Shown: positions 27,215 to 36,407, numbered from the stretch's first letter. The stretch is DNA of 64,000 nt from Nitrospirales bacterium (GCA_029261355.1 JAJDBM010000047.1:124001-188000); one strand, 5' to 3'. Notes: a model not told the origin generated them from the letters alone. Translations and numbers: made by a program.

Positions 27215-28243
27215 TCAGCAAACCTGACAACTGGACAAAAAATAACGATTCGTACGATTCCAAAGCATATAAAAATTTGACGACAGTTTTGCCCCACCCA
27301 GCATGGTATACTGCTCCTGTACTTCGGCCACCGCGGTCTTGACACCCTCAACTAAATAGTCATCAACAAGAATAATTCCATTTTCTTGAAGCTTCGGTAC
27401 AATGAGCTTGAGGCTCGACAGGGTCCCTTGATATTGGTCCGTATCAACTAACGCAAATGAGACATGTGGCTCTCTGGACAACACTTCAGGCAGTGTGTCC
27501 TGCACAAGCCCTTTAACCAGAGTCGTCTGTTGACCCAAGCCATGCTCCTGAACATAATGAGTGACTCCCTCAAATGATGTATCTGTAAAGAGACCCTCCA
27601 GATCAGTTTCTCGATCAGGTGCAGTAGACGCCGGCATACCGGCAAAGGTATCAAGGGCATACACTCGCCTCGCATCACCCCATTCTCTCAAGAGAAGACC
27701 CATAAACACGGTCGTACCACATTTGAAGGATCCACATTCTAAAATACACCCGTCATAGGTAGAAAAAAGAGCATGTGCGACAAGACTCAACTTTTGAACT
27801 GTCAAACATGTATCTATTCGCTTCGCCTTGGCAAGCGCCATCTTAACACCAGAACGAAATTTTCTAAGTAACAACACGGGGCACGTTAATATATTGGCTC
27901 CAGAAAAATATGTGCTCAATTTTTGAAGGAGAACATCTTCGTCATCTTGTGAGTCTGCCCCGACAATGAGTAGGTCATAATCAGCACAACGTAATTCTTC
28001 AATTGGCTTATTTTTAAAGAACACATCGCCAGGATTTCCAGCAAAATAGTCAATAATCTTAAGCCTGCTATCAATTAAATCTTCCGCAATTCGAAATAAG
28101 GAAGAATCAACACCAATACCAGCTACTCGCAGGGTAGGCTTTTGGCAAAATGCAGACAAAGCAGCGCCATAACGCTCATAAAGTGTAAGATCAATTGCTT
28201 CATTCATAAACCAAGCAAGTGATTGGTTTAACGATGTAGTCAT
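27215..28243 (-). CDS. TylF/macrocin O-methyltransferase-like protein
   Basis: A 342-residue protein in two parts. Residues about 30-130 form a Rossmann-like region (LRVAGIGVDSSLFRIAEDLI, PIEELRCADYDLLIVGADSQ) of the kind found in sugar-modifying proteins. Residues 150-330 are a TylF-type O-methyltransferase: ILECGSFKCGTTVFMG, ALDTFAGMPAS, the metal/substrate loop VDTDQYQGTLSSLK and ILVDDYLVEGVKTAV. TylF relatives O-methylate sugar hydroxyls with a divalent metal. A GGAGG site precedes the ATG. A decayed second copy of its C-terminus lies at 28592-28845. Confidence 0.82.
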   Translation of the reverse strand: MTTSLNQSLAWFMNEAIDLTLYERYGAALSAFCQKPTLRVAGIGVDSSLFRIAEDLIDSRLKIIDYFAGNPGDVFFKNKPIEELRCADYDLLIVGADSQDDEDVLLQKLSTYFSGANILTCPVLLLRKFRSGVKMALAKAKRIDTCLTVQKLSLVAHALFSTYDGCILECGSFKCGTTVFMGLLLREWGDARRVYALDTFAGMPASTAPDRETDLEGLFTDTSFEGVTHYVQEHGLGQQTTLVKGLVQDTLPEVLSREPHVSFALVDTDQYQGTLSSLKLIVPKLQENGIILVDDYLVEGVKTAVAEVQEQYTMLGGAKLSSNFYMLWNRTNRYFLSSCQVC

Positions 28244-28858
28244 ATATCTTCATCCCTCCTTTTTTCTATCAATGATTACTGAGGCACATAGAAGAAAAAT
28301 ATTCGACCAAACATATTCCAACACATGAGCACGGAGGCACAACGTAAAAATATCTCTAGATCTATCGAGGTCATTCGTAGCACGAGTCAGAGCATAGATT
28401 CTTTCAGATGTGGCATATTCTTTCTTGTTGTCGGCAATTCCTATTCAATTCGTTACTACTTTCGGACAAGCCTGAGATAAAGACGACGGCCTAGAACGTG
28501 AGCGAGCTATAAGTGGAAAAGAAAACAGGATCATGAGAACCTTGAAGAATGGAAGAGACGACATGGAGGAGAAATAGTAAAAAGACTTGCTTCAGCAAAC
28601 CTGACAGTTGATAAAAAATGGCGATTCATATGAATCTAATACATAGAAAAGATTGCAGACATCTTTGCTTCACCCTCCATGGGTACTGGCCCTAAACTTC
28701 AAACATCTCGTCTTAACACCTTCAATCAGATTCTCATCAACAAGAATTCCCCCATTTCCTTGAATCTTCGCCACAATGCGTTTTAAAGCACGACTGATTT
28801 TCTTCTTGCAAATATTCCTCAGAGGAAAACGTATCCCACGGCTACTCAGCCAATCATA
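28244..28858. other. Gap holding a decayed methyltransferase copy
   Basis: This 615-base gap has no intact gene. Its right half (28592-28845) is a relic of the adjacent TylF-like gene. The left half (28244-28590) shows no recognisable coding or RNA feature beyond the leader of the TylF-like gene. Confidence 0.6.
28592..28845 (-). pseudogene. Relic of a second TylF-like methyltransferase (C-terminal part)
   Basis: On the minus strand this stretch encodes, in two frames, ALKRIVAKIQGNGGILVDEN then LIEGVKT, which parallels the intact neighbour (LKLIVPKLQENGIILVDDYL then VEGVKT). After a stop and frameshift it ends NLFYVLDSYESPFFINCQVC, matching the neighbour's NFYMLWNRTNRYFLSSCQVC. Base-level resemblance to 27215-27440 is also plain, for example CTTCAGCAAACCTGACA in both. 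The N-terminal two thirds are gone. This is a degraded duplicate rather than a functional gene. Confidence 0.85.
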
Positions 28859-29638
28859 TCAACATTTTTCCTGTTGAGCTTCCCACTGCCTTCTGTAAAA
28901 TCCCTGTTGAGGATTGACTCCCCAAACAGAATCTTGTGTCTTGGTCGCCGAAAAAAATGTACCAAACATATCACGTCCTGCAAAGGTCTCCTTATTAAAT
29001 CCACCCACTGAAAACTTATCTAACATTCCAGGCTTGTAGTCGATTAAAATGGGTTCCTCATTATGGTTCATAGGAGTTTTTTGTCCAACAAGCAGTGACG
29101 TACTTATTTCATATCTGTTGCTCAAATAATAGTCTGAAAACAAGGTAGGCGAAAACATATAAAAACCATGATCGACATAGTTATGGGTGGGCACAAAATG
29201 AATAATCTTGCCTTTCTCTTTTAACATACAGTGGATGTTTCTTAGGACATTAGGTATATGAAAAACATGTTCACATGTACCGCCGTCATAAATTAAATCG
29301 TAACGATCATATAAGCTCTCCGGAACAGGAGAGTTTAAATCCCAGATGTACGTACTATCTTGAGAAGGGTCAACATCAAGACTATGAGCGGCATCAAACC
29401 CAAGAGACTGAAAAAAGCAATGATCATCAATTGTGTCTAAATCAGGACACCAAGGATTCGCTCGCTTTGTGATCTCTGCAAGTTGCGTTAGAGGAATATT
29501 TAACTCTTTAGACTGCTTAGTAAAATCATCATATGAGAAATAAATATCTTGGCGCCCCAACTGCAACGCTACCCCTTGAAACGGCATTTTCTTCGATTCC
29601 AGTAACAGTAAGGCTGATCCACTAAGAGCTATCCCCAA
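28859..29638 (-). CDS. Putative class I methyltransferase-like protein
   Basis: A 259-residue protein. The middle section YDRYDLIYDGGTCEHVFHIP then NVLRNIHCMLKEKGKIIHFV matches the second half of a class I SAM methyltransferase fold, and FDAAHSLDVDPSQDSTYIWD resembles the loop after motif II. A clear glycine-rich motif I is missing, so SAM binding is uncertain. Similar proteins appear in polysaccharide clusters annotated as methyltransferase-like. It lies in the same orientation between the TylF relic and the gmd gene. Confidence 0.55.
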   Translation of the reverse strand: MGIALSGSALLLLESKKMPFQGVALQLGRQDIYFSYDDFTKQSKELNIPLTQLAEITKRANPWCPDLDTIDDHCFFQSLGFDAAHSLDVDPSQDSTYIWDLNSPVPESLYDRYDLIYDGGTCEHVFHIPNVLRNIHCMLKEKGKIIHFVPTHNYVDHGFYMFSPTLFSDYYLSNRYEISTSLLVGQKTPMNHNEEPILIDYKPGMLDKFSVGGFNKETFAGRDMFGTFFSATKTQDSVWGVNPQQGFYRRQWEAQQEKC

Positions 29639-29960
29639 AATTCCCCCTTGGTTCGTAGTGAGGAAAAGATTAAAATTAAGAGAATGGAATCAGGGTCATT
29701 TTTTGTATCGCTATCCATGTCTTCGCCACCTTGGGAATATACATAAAGATGCAACTTTATTCGCATGAGACCCTCGTGTATCTAATCCCCATATCCTAAG
29801 AGTAACTCACGAAAAATAAATATCTCCAGGAAAATCACAGGAATTGCTTTCGCCTTATTACTGCTGATAAGTAAAGAGATACTCATCATGGCTCTTTAAG
29901 TAAGCGGGGAGGTCATTCGTTACTACGTCTCTGGAAGATCATAAATATTGAATACACAGT
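29639..29960. other. Intergenic stretch upstream of the methyltransferase-like gene
   Basis: About 320 bases, A+T-rich, with no recognisable gene or structured RNA. It probably carries the promoter for the 28859-29638 gene; no convincing consensus was seen. Confidence 0.5.
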
Positions 29961-30980
29961 TCACCGAGAATATGTGAGGCTCAAAATCTTAGCTTTCTTG
30001 AGATTTACGTCATCGGTCTCAAGCAATTCCATATCGGTGTCTACCATTTCTCGCACTAAATCCTGAAACTTGATCTGAGGGGTCCACCCTAGTCGTTCTT
30101 TCGCTTTGGAAGCATCACCTAATAATGTTTCCACTTCGGCTGGTCGATAGAATTGCGGATCACTCACCACATACTCTTGATAATCTAATCCCAGATGAGA
30201 GAAGGCTTCTTCTGCAAACTCTCGCACTGAATGTTGCTCTCCGGTCGAGATCACATAGTCATCTGGGTCGTCCTGTTGCAACATCAGCCACATGGCCGTC
30301 ACATATTCACGAGCATGCCCCCAATCTCTCAGAGCTTCAAGATTCCCAAGTTGCAACTCATTCTTCAGTCCGAGTTTAATAGCTGCTGCATGAGAAGAAA
30401 TCTTTCTGGTCACAAATTCAAACCCACGTCGAGGTGATTCATGATTGTAGAGAATGCCGCACGATGCTTGGACCCCATAGGCCTCACGATAGTTCTGTGT
30501 GAGATGATATCCTGACACTTTGGAAATACCGTAGGATGATCGTGGATGAAAGACAGTCAACTCATCCTGCGGGACCCGTGCGACCTTTCCAAACATTTCA
30601 CTAGAGGCTGCAAAGTAGAATCGACAATCAGGTGCACAATCTCTGAGGGCAGATAACACATGATGAGTTCCATTAATATTGGTATGTAACGTCGAAAATT
30701 CATCTTCAAAAGAATAGGTAACAAAACTCTGCGCGGCCAAATGGTAGCATTCATCAGGCACCACCTCTTTAAAGACGCGATACAAACTTGGCAAGCTTTC
30801 CAATGACGCTGCATGTAAATGCACATCGTCTTTTAAATGCCGAATTCTCCATAAACGACGATCTGGATCTTCCATAGCGACTCGCCGAACAATGCCATGT
30901 ACCTCATACCCTTTTTCAAGCAAGAGCTCAGCAAGGTATGACCCATCTTGCCCTGTTATACCAGTGATAAATGCTTTCAT
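29961..30980 (-). CDS. gmd: GDP-mannose 4,6-dehydratase-like SDR
   Basis: Gmd converts GDP-D-mannose to GDP-4-keto-6-deoxymannose; relatives act on GDP-heptoses. The 339-residue protein has the NAD(P) motif ITGITGQDGSYLAELLLEKG, HLAAQSFVTYSFEDE, the catalytic Ser/Tyr/Lys set in AASSEMFG and YGISKVSGYH, and the Gmd-specific NHESPRRGFEFVTRKIS and GNLEALRDWGHAREYV. This is much closer to Gmd than to the other SDRs of the island. Given the HddA/HddC-like genes nearby, GDP-D-glycero-manno-heptose is a possible alternative substrate (inference). Confidence 0.9.
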   Translation of the reverse strand: MKAFITGITGQDGSYLAELLLEKGYEVHGIVRRVAMEDPDRRLWRIRHLKDDVHLHAASLESLPSLYRVFKEVVPDECYHLAAQSFVTYSFEDEFSTLHTNINGTHHVLSALRDCAPDCRFYFAASSEMFGKVARVPQDELTVFHPRSSYGISKVSGYHLTQNYREAYGVQASCGILYNHESPRRGFEFVTRKISSHAAAIKLGLKNELQLGNLEALRDWGHAREYVTAMWLMLQQDDPDDYVISTGEQHSVREFAEEAFSHLGLDYQEYVVSDPQFYRPAEVETLLGDASKAKERLGWTPQIKFQDLVREMVDTDMELLETDDVNLKKAKILSLTYSR

Positions 30981-31379
30981 AGGTCACCTACGAGTAGTAA
31001 AAGATATTTATTTATTTGTTTCCTCACAGACAGTCCTTTCATTGGAAAAGCTGAAACCTTCTGAATAAGATGGACTGAATGCATATGTGTTGCCATCGCG
31101 AAAAATAAAAAGTATAGAAATATGAAAAGAAAGAAATGATTGGGTATTTCAGATAATAATGATTTCACCATTCAAGATATGGGCCAGGGAGCAAGAGCCA
31201 GGCTATCGTTTGTCAAGCAATCAGCAGCCTACCTGAGAGGGTTTTACCTCATAGACATCTAATATTTTTGTACAATCTCGTCTCACTCCATTTCATCACT
31301 GGGTAAAAACTTCCCAATACCCTGAAAAATAAACCTAAGAAAATCAATGGAGCCACACATAAAAATCGAGATAACCTTC

Positions 31380-31468
31380 TAGATGATGAGAGGGCAACGC
31401 GGAAACGGCAGGTAAAGCTTTGAGAAAAGCTTCTAATCTTACCAATTGAATAATAAAACGATGTACAT
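31380..31468 (-). pseudogene. Relic of the 5' end of a GT9 glycosyltransferase gene
   Basis: In one minus-strand frame this reads HRFIIQLVRLEAFLKALPAV, directly comparable with the start of the intact GT9 protein at 24226-25503 (HRLIIQLARLGDLLQSLPAM). An indel near the ATG shifts the frame, and downstream similarity is lost quickly. The upstream bases share CTTTAATTTAT with the leader of the intact gene, so the duplicated segment included part of the promoter region. Confidence 0.8.
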
Positions 31469-31510
31469 ACATCTCTCTTGTTATGGGCACTTCTTGTTCA
31501 ATACTTTAAT

Positions 31511-31965
31511 TTATACAGGACTATAGTGACTTAACTTACAAAGAAGATTCCCCTCTCCTCGCTCTATTTCCTCAGAGACAAGGGGAAATTGTATATTCGT
31601 TGAAAGCGTAGTTTCCATAGAGCGATACCAAATAGAACGCTCTCGACTGAGGTCGTGCGATACAAAAGTCCAAAATGGGTTGAAAGCAATAGAGTGAGGG
31701 GGAACGATTCCACATGCGAAAGCCGCCAGGAAAGCAATAGCAGAACGTTGGGAGCTTGGACAATTTAAAACGATAAAGAAGAGATTTATAGAACAAAATT
31801 GAGTTCAACACACTCGGCAGCTTGATAAAAAGTGAAGCCGACTAAAGGGCGGAACTTCTGCAATTCCTTGCAATAGAGTTTGAGGGAATTTATCTCCCAA
31901 GGATGCCATTCATTCAGGTGTAAAGCAAGGAGCTTTCTGGAATGGGTTATGACGTAAAAAGTTTA
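31511..31965 (-). pseudogene. Frameshifted coding relic directly behind the FkbM gene
   Basis: Directly after the FkbM stop (TAA TAA) and in the same frame the sequence reads SRKLLALHLNEWHPWEINSL then VGFTFYQAAECVEL before a stop. A shifted frame then reads IVLNCPSSQRSAIAFLAAFA and HSIAFNPFWTFVSHDLSRER to a stop at 31511-31513. Both halves look like real protein. The HPWE segment recalls the end of some polysaccharide deacetylases, but I do not firmly recognise the family. It is best explained as a gene or C-terminal domain inactivated by stops and a frameshift. Confidence 0.45.
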
Positions 31966-32802
31966 TTAGGCAATTGGTAAAGTTGATCGTTCTTGCAAAG
32001 AGACCGCCAGATGAACAGCTTCAGTGATGGGCATAAGACGATCGGAGGTAAAAAGTTGAAGGTGTGTCGTTCGCTTTATCGCAAGAACGTTGCAAAGGAA
32101 ATGTGGACAAATGAATACATCGTCGTCAAAGAATGAAAATATTTTATTGTTGAGTTTGTTGTTTGACGAATCTGCAATATTCGTCCAAGAAAAGGGTGGA
32201 CTCCCAAGAAGTTGTACGAAATCAACTATGCAAAGCATGTATCCAAGACTTCTGAGAGTATCGAAATGTTGAGGAAGAGGGCTTGGGGAATCGAAAAAAG
32301 AATACTCAAATAACACCGAAGCATGAGACTCTTGGAGAACGTCAAGCATTCCACGAAACACTCGATTTTCGGCTCCCTCTACATCAATTTTAATGAAATC
32401 GGGAAGTATGTTAAGCTCTTTGGAGAAATAATCCAATGTAATAGTTTTAACCTTGAATCGTTGCATGTCAGACCCTAACCGATATGAATTCGCTCCTTCT
32501 ATGCAGAGAGTCGATGCCTGATTTGTTGATGGGTCATGAATGTCACCTCCCGCATATAACACCTCCTGGCCAATCATATCACACACCCCATACGAAAATG
32601 GAAAGATGTTGGCTGCGGGGCAACGGACAGCTAGATTTTCGAGAGCAAGAAATATTTCAGGATGAGGTTCAAAACTGTAGACTCGTCCTTGTGGCCCAAG
32701 AACGTCACTAAAAGTACGAGCATAGTCTCCAGCATGTCCTCCGACATCAAAAACAACATTGCCGGCGGAAAGGATTTCATTGAACAGTAAAGTGTGGTCC
32801 AT
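31966..32802 (-). CDS. FkbM-family methyltransferase
   Basis: A 278-residue FkbM-type SAM methyltransferase: motif I VVFDVGGHAGDYARTFSDVL near residue 16, VYSFEPHPEIFLALENLA, and the family signature IKIDVEGAENRVFRGMLDVL near 140, followed by VLFEYSFFDSP. FkbM enzymes O-methylate hydroxyls of sugars or polyketides. The C-terminus after about 235 is unassigned, and coding-like sequence continues in frame beyond its double stop, so the gene may have been longer once. It lies in the minus-strand modification block. Confidence 0.85.
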   Translation of the reverse strand: MDHTLLFNEILSAGNVVFDVGGHAGDYARTFSDVLGPQGRVYSFEPHPEIFLALENLAVRCPAANIFPFSYGVCDMIGQEVLYAGGDIHDPSTNQASTLCIEGANSYRLGSDMQRFKVKTITLDYFSKELNILPDFIKIDVEGAENRVFRGMLDVLQESHASVLFEYSFFDSPSPLPQHFDTLRSLGYMLCIVDFVQLLGSPPFSWTNIADSSNNKLNNKIFSFFDDDVFICPHFLCNVLAIKRTTHLQLFTSDRLMPITEAVHLAVSLQERSTLPIA

Positions 32803-32891
32803 AGGTTAACAACTTCTTACTTCTATTATCATTTACTTGGGCAAAAGACTCTTCAAAACTCTTACTCCCTATTGTAAATTCCGGCCAAGGG

Positions 32892-33821
32892 TTAGGAGTT
32901 CTTTAACACGATCCAGTTTTGAAAGCTGAATTTTTCAGGAGGAGGGAGCAGTTCAAGTACCGTCATATACCTGTTCCAGTATTTTTTAATGATTTCTTCT
33001 TTATAAAACGTCTGACTGACTTCAGGATTGCCATAGAAAAAGAAATCGGTATCTATTTCAGGTTTTTCCAGCATTGATGGTGGATGGTTGTCTTTCACCC
33101 AGTCTAGTTCCTTATTGGTGTGATAAAAATCCCAGGCAAACTCACACTGGACAGTCTGAATGCACAGACCTCCTGGTTTCAGTACTCTACTGAGTTCTGC
33201 CAACCAAAAATCCCATAAATATTTGGTGTGAGTAAAGACTGAAATTCCGTAAATCACGTCGAGAGAAGAGTCCTTAAACGGAAGATGGGGAAAAGTAGAA
33301 CCGGTCATGACTTTAATGTCATTAGGGAAATATCTCCTCATCCATTCAACTAAGAATGCCTGAATATCAGTGCCATTTAATTGCCAATAATATTTCTCCT
33401 GTTCTTTTATAAAATGACGCAACACTCGTCCGGATGAACACCCCCAATCAAGAATACTCATATGATCTTGGATCCCATGATGCTGTTCGATCAGTGTCAT
33501 AATCCTGTCATGATCATATTTACCCCATTCAAGGTATTTCTCATCATCATCAGGAGAATAACCAGGCCGGCACATTGGGGGCGGAATGGGAATGGATTCT
33601 CCCTCCATTTCAATATTCGGTCCAAAAAGCGGAGGCGAACTTTCTTTAGCATCGTCCATGGGGTAATGATACATATACTTTGCTCTGAGAAAGTCATGCT
33701 TCATAACAGGCAACTGCTGCTGAAACTCTTGTTGAACTAATGCTTTCACGAATTCGGCAATAAGTCCTCCCAATTGCCCAGATTTTTCTATTTTGTTTTC
33801 AGGCATGTATCCATTCTCCAT
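32892..33821 (-). CDS. SAM-dependent methyltransferase
   Basis: A 309-residue class I methyltransferase. Motif I is ILDWGCSSGRVLRHFIKEQE near residue 128, followed by NGTDIQAFLVEWMRRYFPND, LPFKDSSLDVIYGISVFTHT and LSRVLKPGGLCIQTVQ. The first 100 residues, with a Pro-rich IPPPMCRPGYSPDDDEKYLE, precede the catalytic fold and are typical of methyltransferases in polysaccharide clusters. Substrate unknown. The frame starts at ATG 33821; the internal ATG at 33806 (MPENKI) is possible. Confidence 0.8.
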   Translation of the reverse strand: MENGYMPENKIEKSGQLGGLIAEFVKALVQQEFQQQLPVMKHDFLRAKYMYHYPMDDAKESSPPLFGPNIEMEGESIPIPPPMCRPGYSPDDDEKYLEWGKYDHDRIMTLIEQHHGIQDHMSILDWGCSSGRVLRHFIKEQEKYYWQLNGTDIQAFLVEWMRRYFPNDIKVMTGSTFPHLPFKDSSLDVIYGISVFTHTKYLWDFWLAELSRVLKPGGLCIQTVQCEFAWDFYHTNKELDWVKDNHPPSMLEKPEIDTDFFFYGNPEVSQTFYKEEIIKKYWNRYMTVLELLPPPEKFSFQNWIVLKNS

Positions 33822-33948
33822 GATCTAATCTATGCTCCATTTGGCTACGGACTATTTCAAACTCAATTTCTACAGCTTTCCGCTATATGCCAGGTTCATT
33901 CTTAGACCAGGCCACACCATTCTTACATCGCCATGTGCATACTTGACC

Positions 33949-35133
33949 TTACGTTGTTTGAGCCAGATGGCTCCTGACCTTGTCCCGTAATGCCCCTTGA
34001 TCTATCAACGATCTTGAAACACAGAATCGACAGGTCGTGTCTAAATCACCGGAAAGTAAGTTTTGACGAACTTGCTTGATGTTGGAGTTATTTAGAATGT
34101 CGTTGAGGCTCTGTCCGGAAGCCAAAGAGCCAACTGGTTCACGTTGACAACATGGACTCACGTTCCCATCCGCCCTCACAATGGCGTAGTTCCACGGATC
34201 AAGACAATCTCTTGTTTGTCCGCTTCGTGGGTGTGCAGAATAGGTCGTGACGCTTGATCGATCCTCCTTCCATGACGATCGCTCCTTAACTTGCATTCGA
34301 TTCGTCGCATCCTCTGGCTTCGCGGCCTCCTGATTAGCACGAGCATGGATACTATCCAACAATCCAGCCTCACAACACAATTCCACACCAAACTTTTTGA
34401 TCAGGTTCATGGCACGTTCCAAGCTTCCTAATGCATTATAAAACTGTTCGTGCGGCATTTCACACACGTGGTTAAAGCTATCAGCATGCGGGAGACTCGA
34501 AAGCTTGGATAAATTATTCAACGCGAATTGCGTGACGCCTAAACTAATTCCCGTCGCCACGAAATTCTCTAAATCTAGAACATTCTGATCGGTCACAACA
34601 CACGTCCACCCAAACCTTGGAACCATATGACCATTTTTGCATGCTGCCGCTCGAACACGTCCCATGTTATATGCGAGCGTACGAAAATCCCCGCCTCGGC
34701 GAAGCTTGCGAAATAATTTAAGATCTACCGTATCGCAACTCACATTAATTTGGGTCAGCCTCGCCAAAGTATCATAGTCTTCCTGTTCCATTTCACGCGC
34801 AAAATTGCTGATCAAGGTGAGCGAAAAACCAGCGACCAGTAACTTCTGACAATAGGATCGCCAGTCTTTGTATATAAGAGTCTCTCCGGTTCCATTAATA
34901 CAGATGTGACGGAGATTTCGAGCTTTGAGTTCTTTGACAAAAGAGTCAAACTCTCCGACAAATGTCAGATCTTGCCCAACATAATCTGTACCACTAACTG
35001 AGCAATACACGCATCGTAAATTACAACGTGACGTAAATTCCAAATTGAGAGACCCCGTTGTCGGGGCCTCAAGAAGATGACTGAGGCTACTCCCTATTTC
35101 CACATGACGCTTCGGATTCACAAGCTCAATCAT
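33949..35133 (-). CDS. Radical SAM/SPASM protein, paralogue 1
   Basis: A 394-residue radical SAM enzyme. The [4Fe-4S]-binding motif CNLRCVYC lies near residue 38 and the barrel follows with ICINGTGETLIYKDWRSYC and INVSCDTVDLKLFRKLRRGG. The C-terminal SPASM region carries CLDPWNYAIVRADGNVSPCC and later CRFCVSR, which would bind a second cluster. SPASM enzymes act on peptides, or on sugars such as aminoglycoside precursors. The gene is a close duplicate of its neighbour at 35220. Presence in a glycan island suggests radical chemistry on a sugar or on a protein to be modified; this is inference. Confidence 0.85.
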   Translation of the reverse strand: MIELVNPKRHVEIGSSLSHLLEAPTTGSLNLEFTSRCNLRCVYCSVSGTDYVGQDLTFVGEFDSFVKELKARNLRHICINGTGETLIYKDWRSYCQKLLVAGFSLTLISNFAREMEQEDYDTLARLTQINVSCDTVDLKLFRKLRRGGDFRTLAYNMGRVRAAACKNGHMVPRFGWTCVVTDQNVLDLENFVATGISLGVTQFALNNLSKLSSLPHADSFNHVCEMPHEQFYNALGSLERAMNLIKKFGVELCCEAGLLDSIHARANQEAAKPEDATNRMQVKERSSWKEDRSSVTTYSAHPRSGQTRDCLDPWNYAIVRADGNVSPCCQREPVGSLASGQSLNDILNNSNIKQVRQNLLSGDLDTTCRFCVSRSLIDQGALRDKVRSHLAQTT

Positions 35134-35219
35134 ACAATCCCTCTCTTTTGATTCTGACCTCGGCCCTCACCATGTCGCCTCATTTACGCACTGAGTGCTC
35201 GCCCACGGTCTACAACTAT

Positions 35220-36407
35220 TCACGCGGTTTGAGCCAGATGGCCCTTGACCTTATTCCGTAGGGCAACAGATTCCGTTACCGGCCTTCCTGGACATACTCG
35301 GCAGCTCGTGTCCAAATCACCGGAAAGTAAGTTCTGGCGAATACGCTTGATAGTGGTGTTATTCAAGATGTCGTTGAGGCTCTGCCCAGAGGACAGTGAT
35401 CCAACTGGCGAATGAAAACAACATGGCGTCACGTCTCCATTCGCCCTCACGATGGCATAGTTCCATGGATCAAGACAATCTCGTGTTTGCCCGTTTTGCG
35501 GGTGTACGGAATAGGCAGTTACACTAGAACAAACAAGCTCTTTCCATTCCGGTGGCGCATCACTTTGCGTCAAACTCGTCGCCTTCCCAGCTTTCGCATG
35601 CTCGTGATTAATGCGAGCATGGATACTATCCAACAAACCATCGTGACAGACAAATTCCACACCAAACCGCCCGATCATTTTTAAGGCGCGTTCTAAGACC
35701 CCTACGGCCTCATAAAACTGTTCTTGGGGCATTTCACAAACATGATTGAAGCTATCAGCATCCGGGAGATCCGCAATCTTCGCTAAATTACAAAAATTAA
35801 ACTGCCTGACTCCCAAACTAATTCCCGTCCCCACATAGTTTTCCAAACCTAGAACGCTCTGATCGGTCACAACACAACTCCATGCGATTAAGGGTGGCTT
35901 ATGACCATTCTTGCATGCTGCCGCGCGAACCCGCGCCATGTTATAGACGAGCATACGAAAATCTGAGCCTCGACGAAGTTTCCTAAATACCTTGAGATCG
36001 ACGGTATCGCAACTCACATCAATTTGGGTCAATCTCGCCAAGATATCATAGTCTTCCTGATCCATTTGACGCGCAAAATTACTTGTCAAACTGAGTGAAA
36101 AACCCGCCGCCAGCAATCGCTCACAATAAGAGCGCCAATCTTGGAGAATAAGAGTCTCTCCAGTCCCACTTATACAGATATTATGAATATTTCTAGTTTT
36201 CAAGTCTTTCACAAAAGACTCAAAGTCTCCGACAAATGTCAGATCTTGACCAACATAATCTGGATGACTGAGTGAGCAATACACACATCGTAAATTACAG
36301 CGAGAGGTGAATTCCAAATTGATAGACCTCGTGGTCGACGCCTCAAGAAGATCACCGTCAGGACACTCTAGTTTCACTGGATGCTCGACATGAATGAGCT
36401 CAGTCAT
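35220..36407 (-). CDS. Radical SAM/SPASM protein, paralogue 2
   Basis: A 395-residue tandem duplicate of the previous gene, alike across its whole length and also at base level. It has CNLRCVYC near residue 38, ICISGTGETLILQDWRSYCE, and the SPASM part CLDPWNYAIVRANGDVTPCC with CRVCPGR near the end. All visible cluster cysteines are kept in both copies, so neither looks inactive. The ATG at 36407 has GGGAGG six bases upstream. The two genes are 86 bases apart and probably co-transcribed. Confidence 0.85.
   Translation of the reverse strand: MTELIHVEHPVKLECPDGDLLEASTTRSINLEFTSRCNLRCVYCSLSHPDYVGQDLTFVGDFESFVKDLKTRNIHNICISGTGETLILQDWRSYCERLLAAGFSLSLTSNFARQMDQEDYDILARLTQIDVSCDTVDLKVFRKLRRGSDFRMLVYNMARVRAAACKNGHKPPLIAWSCVVTDQSVLGLENYVGTGISLGVRQFNFCNLAKIADLPDADSFNHVCEMPQEQFYEAVGVLERALKMIGRFGVEFVCHDGLLDSIHARINHEHAKAGKATSLTQSDAPPEWKELVCSSVTAYSVHPQNGQTRDCLDPWNYAIVRANGDVTPCCFHSPVGSLSSGQSLNDILNNTTIKRIRQNLLSGDLDTSCRVCPGRPVTESVALRNKVKGHLAQTA

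Larger units (their letters stand above)
30981..31965. other. Nearly 1 kb without an intact gene, holding two relics
   Basis: The interval between gmd and the FkbM gene holds no intact gene. It contains a relic of a GT9 gene start at 31380-31468 and a frameshifted coding stretch at 31511-31965. The rest, 30981-31379, is A+T-rich and shows nothing recognisable apart from the gmd leader. Confidence 0.7.

Noticed and set aside
28244-28858. Insertion sequence or attachment site as cause of the gene relics
   Set aside because: No terminal inverted repeats, transposase fragment or target-site duplication could be seen around the relics.
31572-31811. A 79-residue minus-strand frame beginning MLNSILFYKS
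   Set aside because: The adjacent frame gives the more protein-like sequence of the relic; this one is likely a shadow of it.
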